Positions 1 to 4,067 of a DNA stretch of 6,752 nucleotides are shown one piece after another (position 1 is the first letter of the stretch; each line of letters starts with the position of its first letter). A program made the position numbers and the translations under genes. The DNA comes from Chloroflexota bacterium. GTDB taxonomy: Bacteria > Chloroflexota > Anaerolineae > Promineifilales > Promineifilaceae. The stretch lies in assembly GCA_008501785.1 (NCBI GenBank), contig QQUD01000071.1:1-6752 (forward strand), given 5' to 3'. The notes below the pieces were generated by a model, which searched no databases, was not told where the DNA came from, and was given only the letters and a program-made list of their open reading frames with translations.

Positions 1-10
1 ACCATTCGTT

Positions 11-16
11 TACAAT
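11..16 (+). promoter_or_regulatory. possible -10 box upstream of the Lrp/AsnC gene
   Basis: TACAAT matches the TATAAT consensus at five of six bases and lies 40 bases before the start codon of the regulator gene. The matching -35 element would fall outside the left edge of the window, so the promoter cannot be confirmed. The leader 17-56 holds no clear ribosome binding site. Confidence 0.25.
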
Positions 17-56
17 GTGTTTCGTATCCTTAACTTCTAATTTGCGTGGTAATCAT

Positions 57-521
57 ATGGAAACACAGTTGGACGAACTGGATCGCGTCCTTTTGAACTT
101 TTTACAACAAGACGCTCGCATTTCAATGGCAGAATTGGCACGTCGTGTTGAATTGTCGCCACCTGGTTTGCAAAAACGATTACGTAAGCTAGAGGAGCAG
201 GGAATCATTGACAAATATGCCACGCTCGTGGATCATGAAGCTGTTGGGTATGACATGTTGTGCCTGGTACAGGTGTCATTGCAGCGACATGAACCAGGTG
301 CAGTGCAAGATTTTGACAATGCGATTCAAAACATGCCTGAAGTGTTGGAATGTTATCACATCACAGGTGAGTACGATTATCATCTCAAGGTTGTGATTCG
401 CAATCGGAAGCATTTAAAACGTTTCATTGTGGAAATGCTGACACCCATCACCGGCATGGATAAAGTGCGAACGAGTTTGGTGTTGAGTCGGATGAAATCG
501 ACAACGGCCGTTCCTCTTTAA
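57..521 (+). CDS. Lrp/AsnC family transcriptional regulator
   Basis: The 154-residue product has the size and two-part layout of Lrp/AsnC regulators, which are DNA-binding proteins that usually assemble as dimers to octamers and respond to amino acids or related small molecules. Residues 5-50 form the winged helix-turn-helix (LDELDRVLL, then ISMAELARRVELSPPGLQKR and the wing start EQGIIDKY). Residues 66-150 are the RAM ligand-binding and oligomerisation domain, with the typical GEYDYHLKV at 104-112 and the family-like C-terminal tail TSLVLSRMKSTTAVPL. I chose ATG 57 because the DELDRVLL helix begins a few residues later, as is usual; the frame is open back to ATG 15, but those 14 residues do not look like family sequence. 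No clear Shine-Dalgarno sequence is seen. The ligand and targets cannot be read from sequence. The flavin reductase gene downstream is a possible target, but 273 bases separate them. The last codons contain a copy of the ACGGCCGT palindrome. Confidence 0.9.
   Translation: METQLDELDRVLLNFLQQDARISMAELARRVELSPPGLQKRLRKLEEQGIIDKYATLVDHEAVGYDMLCLVQVSLQRHEPGAVQDFDNAIQNMPEVLECYHITGEYDYHLKVVIRNRKHLKRFIVEMLTPITGMDKVRTSLVLSRMKSTTAVPL
504..511. repeat. ACGGCCGT palindrome, copy 1
   Basis: This copy extends to the 10-base palindrome AACGGCCGTT (503-512). It lies in the last codons of the regulator gene and encodes Thr150-Ala151-Val152. The tail of Lrp-family proteins often reads similarly, so this copy fits the protein. 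Confidence 0.85.
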
Positions 522-655
522 CTGAACTTTTCTATAAACAAACTATTTTTTACCAATGTGATGCGCTTAAGTGGCCAAAACTCCTTATCTGACACCTTTT
601 GATGGTCGCTCTTCTTGAACCCACGAATCACTAGTCACAAAAGTGCATTGAAATT

Positions 656-681
656 GGTCAGGTATGCATTTTACCTGAACC
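656..681. repeat. inverted repeat, possible operator or hairpin
   Basis: CAGGTA (659-664) pairs exactly with TACCTG (672-677), and the flanking GGT (656-658) can pair with ACC (679-681) across one extra A, giving a nine-pair imperfect dyad with a seven-base centre that includes ATGCAT. The length and symmetry would suit a dimeric regulator, possibly the Lrp-type protein upstream, but nothing in the sequence proves binding. Confidence 0.4.
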
Positions 682-692
682 GCGCAATTGTG

Positions 693-733
693 GGCGTCTT
701 GGATGAAATGATCCCACGTTTCTCCAAGACGTC
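693..733. repeat. 9-bp perfect inverted repeat upstream of flavin reductase
   Basis: CGTCTTGGA (695-703) is the exact reverse complement of TCCAAGACG (723-731), with a 19-base loop. A G-T pair and then a G-C pair (694/732 and 693/733) extend the stem. It ends 61 bases before the flavin reductase ATG, so it could be a leader hairpin or a protein-binding dyad. There is no following T-run, so it is not an ordinary intrinsic terminator. Confidence 0.45.
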
Positions 734-794
734 TCACATACTACTTTCACCCTCTTTCTCTAGCTCTAGCTCAAATCTCCAAACAGGAATACCC

Positions 795-1427
795 ATGTTG
801 ATAACCCCTAACTCCCTCAATAATAAGGATCGCTACAAATTTATGATTGGCGCGATTGTGCCCCGCCCAATTGCATGGGTAAGCACAATCAGTGCCGATG
901 GCAAGCTAAATTTGGCACCATTTTCTTACTTTACAGCCGTTTGTCCCGACCCGATGACTTTGCTGTTTTGCCCTGGCTGGTCGGCCATGCGCAACCGCAA
1001 TAAAGATACGCAAATAAACATCGAACAAACCGGTGAATTTGTGATCAACATCACCAACGAAGCAACCAAAGAGGCGATGAATTTGACCGCTACTGAATTC
1101 GATGCAGATGTCGATGAGTTCGAATGGGCTGGCGTTACGCCAGCTCCCAGCAAAACGATTCAAGTGCCCCGCGTTGCCGAAGCGCCACTCTCGTTTGAGT
1201 GCAAGTTGCAGCAGATGGTGGTGGTGAAGGAAGGGGTGGGTGGGGGAACGGCCGTTTTCGGTGAAGTGCAAGCCATCCATGTGCGCGACGACATTTACGA
1301 GAATGGGTACATCTTGCCCGAAAAGTTGCAGCCAATCGGCCGTTTAGCTGGCTCAACCTATGCACACATCAATGATTTGTTTGAAATGCATCGTGTACCT
1401 CCACCAGAAAATCCACAAAAAAAGTAA
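795..1427 (+). CDS. flavin reductase-like (FMN-binding split-barrel) protein
   Basis: The 210-residue product looks like the flavin reductase-like family of FMN-binding split-barrel proteins (the DIM6/NTAB group), cytoplasmic flavoproteins that bind FMN and often pass electrons from NAD(P)H or supply reduced flavin to partner oxygenases. The visible signatures come in the usual order: PRPIAWVST at 23-31, NLAPFSYF at 39-46, DTQINI at 71-76 and EFVIN at 81-85 (the flavin-binding half), then GRLAGSTYA at 182-190 near the C-terminus. The length is normal for the family. ATG 795 is preferred because AGGA (785-788) sits six bases ahead and because the family sequence begins just after it; the in-frame TTG at 615 would add 60 unrelated residues. 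Substrate and partner are unknown, and no oxygenase gene is in view. It carries one perfect ACGGCCGT copy (1248-1255) and one near-copy (1336-1343). Confidence 0.85.
   Translation: MLITPNSLNNKDRYKFMIGAIVPRPIAWVSTISADGKLNLAPFSYFTAVCPDPMTLLFCPGWSAMRNRNKDTQINIEQTGEFVINITNEATKEAMNLTATEFDADVDEFEWAGVTPAPSKTIQVPRVAEAPLSFECKLQQMVVVKEGVGGGTAVFGEVQAIHVRDDIYENGYILPEKLQPIGRLAGSTYAHINDLFEMHRVPPPENPQKK
1248..1255. repeat. ACGGCCGT palindrome, copy 2
   Basis: This copy extends to AACGGCCGTT (1247-1256), encodes Thr152-Ala153-Val154 of the flavin reductase-like protein, and directly follows a run of G-rich sequence (1233-1246). A one-mismatch relative, TCGGCCGT, lies at 1336-1343 in the same gene. Confidence 0.85.
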
Positions 1428-1499
1428 GGGTCTTCATCAATTGTAAAATGTTAGTTTATTGTTTTCATCATTGCATCGGAGATCATGCACTCAATGGGA

Positions 1500-1528
1500 T
1501 TGTTCTTCATTAGTGCTTCCGCTAAACT
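1500..1528 (+). promoter_or_regulatory. weak candidate promoter for the pentapeptide gene
   Basis: TTGTTC (1500-1505) and TAAACT (1523-1528) are spaced by 17 bases and partly match the -35 and -10 consensus. Transcription would begin only a few bases before ATG 1538, giving an almost leaderless message, which agrees with the absence of a Shine-Dalgarno sequence there. The match is weak and could be chance. Confidence 0.25.
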
Positions 1529-1537
1529 TATGGTTCT

Positions 1538-2128
1538 ATGAACCAATTAACACGTGAAATCATTGTTACCAAAATCAGTGAAGGGGAAAAACGATTTTCG
1601 AACAGCAATCTGGCTGGACTCGATCTCAGTTTTCTTGATTTATCCCAATTACAGTTACGCTGTTCTTCGTTAGTGGGAGCCGATCTGAGCGGTAGCTTGC
1701 TAGTTTCTTCAAACTTGGACAGTGTTGATTTGAGTGGGGCATCTTTGGTGTTGGCAAATGGGCGTGGGGCAAACTTTCGGGCGGCAAATTTGAGTATGGT
1801 AAACGGCCGTTTAGCCAACCTCAGCCTCACTTTTCTGTCAGGGTCTGATTTAACCGGCATCGATTTAACAGGTGGCACGTTAGCTGGCGGAAATTTATCT
1901 TATGTCACGTTCATAAAAGCCAATATGGTCGGTGTTGAACTATCCGGTGCTGATTTGAATCATGCTAATATGCAGCAAGCCAATTTGTTGGGAGCCAATT
2001 TACAATCTGCAAATCTGCGCAATGCAAATTTGCAGGGAGCCAATCGGCGTGGTGTTGATTTGTCTGAAGCCAATCTCACCAATAAAAAACAGCTATCATC
2101 TTCATATCATCATATCAATAAGCGATGA
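1538..2128 (+). CDS. pentapeptide-repeat protein
   Basis: The 196-residue product is almost entirely tandem pentapeptides of the A(D/N)Lxx type, which fold as a right-handed square beta-helix. From residue 25 to 180 every fifth residue is a core hydrophobic residue (Leu, Phe or Met), about 32 repeats, with only three exceptions: Gly75, Gly90 and Arg170, each in an Asn-x-Arg triplet. A 20-residue cap precedes the solenoid (LTREIIVTKISEGEKRF), and a short polar tail rich in Ser, His and Lys follows. No signal peptide or membrane helix is seen, so it is probably cytoplasmic. Known relatives act as scaffolds or, in the Qnr/MfpA group, mimic DNA to protect gyrase; nothing here ties this protein to that role. 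ATG 1538 is the first possible start, because an in-frame TAA lies at 1523-1525. The 79-base gap to the next gene leaves co-transcription possible. Confidence 0.9.
   Translation: MNQLTREIIVTKISEGEKRFSNSNLAGLDLSFLDLSQLQLRCSSLVGADLSGSLLVSSNLDSVDLSGASLVLANGRGANFRAANLSMVNGRLANLSLTFLSGSDLTGIDLTGGTLAGGNLSYVTFIKANMVGVELSGADLNHANMQQANLLGANLQSANLRNANLQGANRRGVDLSEANLTNKKQLSSSYHHINKR
1803..1810. repeat. ACGGCCGT palindrome, copy 3 (14-bp form)
   Basis: This is the longest copy, a perfect 14-base palindrome TAAACGGCCGTTTA (1800-1813). It is read in another frame than copies 1 and 2 and encodes Asn89-Gly90-Arg91, placing Gly where the pentapeptide register expects a core hydrophobic residue. Confidence 0.85.
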
Positions 2129-2149
2129 ATGTCACTACTTCCTGACATT
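2128..2149 (+). terminator. small hairpin at the end of the pentapeptide gene
   Basis: AATGTCA (2128-2134) and TGACATT (2143-2149) form a perfect seven-base stem with an eight-base loop, starting on the last base of the stop codon. The stem is AT-rich and only a broken T-rich stretch follows, so at best it is a weak terminator or an mRNA-end hairpin. It could instead be a binding dyad in the leader of the next gene. Confidence 0.3.
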
Positions 2150-2207
2150 TGATTATGTTAAACTTCGCTTAGTGTTTTTGCATCAAAGAAAATCTGTCAA
2201 TTGAATT

Positions 2208-3869
2208 ATGAATACTCACCCAAACCGCCTGGAAATTAAAAACTTTTTAGTTAAGTATTTCTCCATCGAAGAATTAAAAAGCCTTTTATTTGATTTAGGT
2301 CTAGATTATCAAATAATTGTTGCACCTGATAGCCGCATAGAAATAATTGCAAGGGAAATTATCTTATACTTTGAACGGCACAGGGACATCTCAAGTCTTG
2401 GAGCGTATCTAAAAGAAAAAAGACCCAATTCTAAAGATACATTAGACAATATATTTGGAAAAGATTTTATTCTTCCATCCGAAGAACCTCGTGTATTTGA
2501 GTGGACACCTCCTAAACGAATACTTGAAGAAACATCACCTCATAAAAATATTCCTAATAAAACCCCTCAAAAAATACTTAATTCTGATAACATTCAACCC
2601 TTGCAAGTTAAGTCTGCACCTTCGCAAGTTGAACAAGTTGTAGATGCAACATCTTCTGTTGAACGAGACACAGATACAACACCTTTTGTTCAAGTCAAAG
2701 AGGCAACACCTCCAGTTGAGCAAGTTGTAGATACAACACCCTCTGCACAAGTCACAGAGGCAACACCTTCTGCTGAACAAGTTGCAGATGAGACATCTCC
2801 TGTTGAACATATCACAATCCAAACATCTCCACCGGAACCGTCACCAACAGAACAACTTCCATCTAATGATGGTAATTTTTTCAGCCATTTACCAAATAAA
2901 AAGGTGTTAGGGGTAGGTGGACTCATAATCATAGCGATTCTCGTTGTAGTAGGAATTGCAATAGCACAAAATATATCATCAGGGCTTTCCGCTGCGAACC
3001 TGACTGCAACTAGTCAGGCACAGAACCTCATCAGCACAGAGACAGCTTTTCAAGAACAAGGAACAGAAACAGCACAAAGTGGTCTGGAAGATTCAACGCC
3101 TGAACCAAACCAACCAGATCAAGGCGCGGATAAGCCGCCAGAACCTGAATCTACTGATTCAGAGGAACCTTTAGTGGATGAAACGGTCGCTCCACCAACC
3201 CTTATAAACACTGAACCGCCTCCAGCCGATACTTCTACACCAACTCCTCAACCTGACACTATTCGGTTAAGAACAAATACACAGGATGTAGATGTATATT
3301 ATGGTCCCAGCACAGAAAATCTTAGAGCTGCAATTTTGAAATATCAACAAGTAGTACAAGCCATTGGCAAAGTGCGAGGCAGCTCGTTTTATGAGGTGCT
3401 GCTTGACAATGGCATCACAGGATGGGTTGAAAGTGATAAGGTTGATTTTGTCGCTGGCTCAGATGAAGATGTACCGCAGACCTGGCCTAGAACGAGTACA
3501 GTTTCAAATGGCGGAACCGGTGAAACACCAGTTGTATCTGGTTGTTCACTGAGAGTTTGGGCAAAAGATAACCAGGTAAATGATGTGTTTATTCGGTGGG
3601 ATGATTTGCCTTCAGATACACGATGGCTATATTTGAAAGTGCAAGGGAGTTTAAACGGCCGTAATACCAACCTCATCGAACCGAACACCATCGATGCCAA
3701 TGATGTGGACACACGAGAAAATGGATTCATGTTAGGAAGCTGGCGGTTTGATCCCGACGATCCTAATTCAAAAGGCTTCCCTGAAAATACCCAATTCACA
3801 TTCACGCTAGAAGCCCAAGATGAGAACCGCAACGGTATTTGTTCAAAAAGCGGCACATTCACTCAGTAA
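2208..3869 (+). CDS. membrane protein: death-like domain, TM helix, SH3b domain
   Basis: The 553-residue product has at least five parts. Residues 1-75 resemble the small helical effector-associated or bacterial death-like domains that act as adaptor modules in bacterial conflict and signalling proteins (pattern F-x3-EL-x2-L-x-FDLGLDY, then AREIILYFERH and KRP). Residues 76-230 are a polar linker with imperfect 9-10-residue repeats. Residues 233-254 are a hydrophobic helix preceded by Lys231-Lys232, predicting N-terminus inside and C-terminus outside. Residues 255-350 are a Thr/Gln/Pro/Glu-rich stalk. Residues 351-415 resemble an SH3b domain (LRTNTQDVDVYYGPS, then FYEVLLDNGITGWVESDKV), a fold that often binds cell-wall material. 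Residues 445-553 look beta-rich and contain Cys446 and Cys545, a possible disulfide. No catalytic domain is seen, so a sensor or wall-anchored adaptor is my inference. No Shine-Dalgarno is visible; ATG 2208 is chosen because the death-like helix starts directly after it. The first part is markedly AT-rich. Confidence 0.8.
   Translation: MNTHPNRLEIKNFLVKYFSIEELKSLLFDLGLDYQIIVAPDSRIEIIAREIILYFERHRDISSLGAYLKEKRPNSKDTLDNIFGKDFILPSEEPRVFEWTPPKRILEETSPHKNIPNKTPQKILNSDNIQPLQVKSAPSQVEQVVDATSSVERDTDTTPFVQVKEATPPVEQVVDTTPSAQVTEATPSAEQVADETSPVEHITIQTSPPEPSPTEQLPSNDGNFFSHLPNKKVLGVGGLIIIAILVVVGIAIAQNISSGLSAANLTATSQAQNLISTETAFQEQGTETAQSGLEDSTPEPNQPDQGADKPPEPESTDSEEPLVDETVAPPTLINTEPPPADTSTPTPQPDTIRLRTNTQDVDVYYGPSTENLRAAILKYQQVVQAIGKVRGSSFYEVLLDNGITGWVESDKVDFVAGSDEDVPQTWPRTSTVSNGGTGETPVVSGCSLRVWAKDNQVNDVFIRWDDLPSDTRWLYLKVQGSLNGRNTNLIEPNTIDANDVDTRENGFMLGSWRFDPDDPNSKGFPENTQFTFTLEAQDENRNGICSKSGTFTQ
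2628..2831 (+). repeat. imperfect 9-10-residue repeats in the cytoplasmic linker
   Basis: Residues 141-208 of the membrane protein hold about seven degenerate units, including VEQVVDATSS, VERDTDTTPF, VQVKEATPP, VEQVVDTTPS and AQVTEATPS. The DNA repeats as well (for example GTTGAACAAGTTGTAGAT at 2628-2645 and a close copy at 2715-2732). Such linkers vary in length by slippage and probably act as a flexible spacer between the death-like domain and the membrane. Confidence 0.75.
3655..3662. repeat. ACGGCCGT palindrome, copy 4
   Basis: This 8-base copy (flanked as AAACGGCCGTAA) lies in the C-terminal beta-rich domain of the membrane protein and encodes Asn483-Gly484-Arg485, the same frame as copy 3. 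The surrounding residues (SLNGRNTN) look like a surface turn. Confidence 0.85.
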
Positions 3870-3881
3870 ATTTAGACAGAT

Positions 3882-3916
3882 AGAGGCAGGATCATCATCC
3901 TGCCTCTCATTTTGTT
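3882..3916 (+). terminator. rho-independent terminator
   Basis: AGAGGCAGGAT (3882-3892) pairs perfectly with ATCCTGCCTCT (3897-3907) around a four-base loop, and the T-rich stretch TTTTGTT follows at 3910-3916. It starts 13 bases after the stop codon of the membrane protein gene and separates it from the aconitase gene. Confidence 0.88.
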
Positions 3917-3963
3917 GGTATGGTAAATTGGGAACTAATGAGTGTATCTATTGGTCGATGAAA

Positions 3964-3971
3964 ACGGCCGT
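3964..3971. repeat. ACGGCCGT palindrome, copy 5 (intergenic)
   Basis: This is the only copy outside a gene. It extends to the 12-base palindrome AAACGGCCGTTT (3962-3973), whose right end reaches the expected -35 position of the aconitase promoter. Confidence 0.85.
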
Positions 3972-3998
3972 TTCCCCCTCCACCTTTTCCGCTATAAT
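3971..3998 (+). promoter_or_regulatory. probable sigma-70-type promoter of the aconitase gene
   Basis: A perfect TATAAT (3993-3998) lies 70 bases before the aconitase start, just after a terminator, which is where a promoter is expected. The -35 is poor: TTTCCC (3971-3976) at 16-base spacing is the best I see, so an activator or an alternative sigma factor may be involved. The predicted leader of about 60 bases has only a weak five-pair stem (4023-4027 with 4042-4046) and no riboswitch that I recognise. Confidence 0.6.
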
Positions 3999-4053
3999 AC
4001 CCTCCTAGACAGGTGACATCTTATCGTCATCGACCTCAACAACGATTTCAAAA

Positions 4054-4059
4054 AAGGGG
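4054..4059 (+). promoter_or_regulatory. ribosome binding site of the aconitase gene
   Basis: AAGGGG resembles the Shine-Dalgarno consensus AAGGAGG and ends eight bases before ATG 4068, which supports that start. It is the clearest ribosome binding site in the window. Confidence 0.65.
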
Positions 4060-4067
4060 TAACTACC

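Larger units (their letters stand above)
522..794. other. intergenic region with inverted repeats, no recognised gene
   Basis: This gap separates the regulator and flavin reductase genes. One frame stays open from TTG 615 into the flavin reductase, but its 60 residues (Ser-rich near the end) match nothing I recognise and the family-like sequence starts only after ATG 795. I found no convincing sigma-70 promoter: TATAAA at 533-538 lacks a good -35, and TTGAAA at 648-653 lacks a good -10. No strong intrinsic terminator follows the regulator. Two inverted repeats (656-681 and 693-733) are listed separately. Confidence 0.5.

Noticed and set aside
503..512. The palindrome after the regulator gene as a terminator
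   Set aside because: A 10-base palindrome without a loop cannot form a normal hairpin, it lies inside the coding region, and no T-run follows directly.
615..794. TTG 615 as the true start of the flavin reductase gene
   Set aside because: The extra 60 residues resemble no family sequence, and ATG 795 has an AGGA at good spacing. It is kept as an open question in the findings.
1233..1246. G-quadruplex
   Set aside because: Only three runs of three or more G are present, so a stable three-tier quadruplex is not supported from this strand.
2535..2822. Antisense Cys-rich frame of 95 codons
   Set aside because: Its repeated CC pattern is only the complement of the Gln/Thr/Val repeats of the + strand linker. 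No ribosome binding site or family resemblance was found.
3389..3862. Antisense open frame of 157 codons opposite the membrane protein gene
   Set aside because: Its product has no recognisable domain, while the + strand carries a coherent SH3b and beta-rich protein. It is a shadow frame.
4005..4067. Riboswitch or iron-responsive element in the aconitase leader
   Set aside because: Only a five-base stem (4023-4027 with 4042-4046) is visible, without a known aptamer or a CAGUGN loop.
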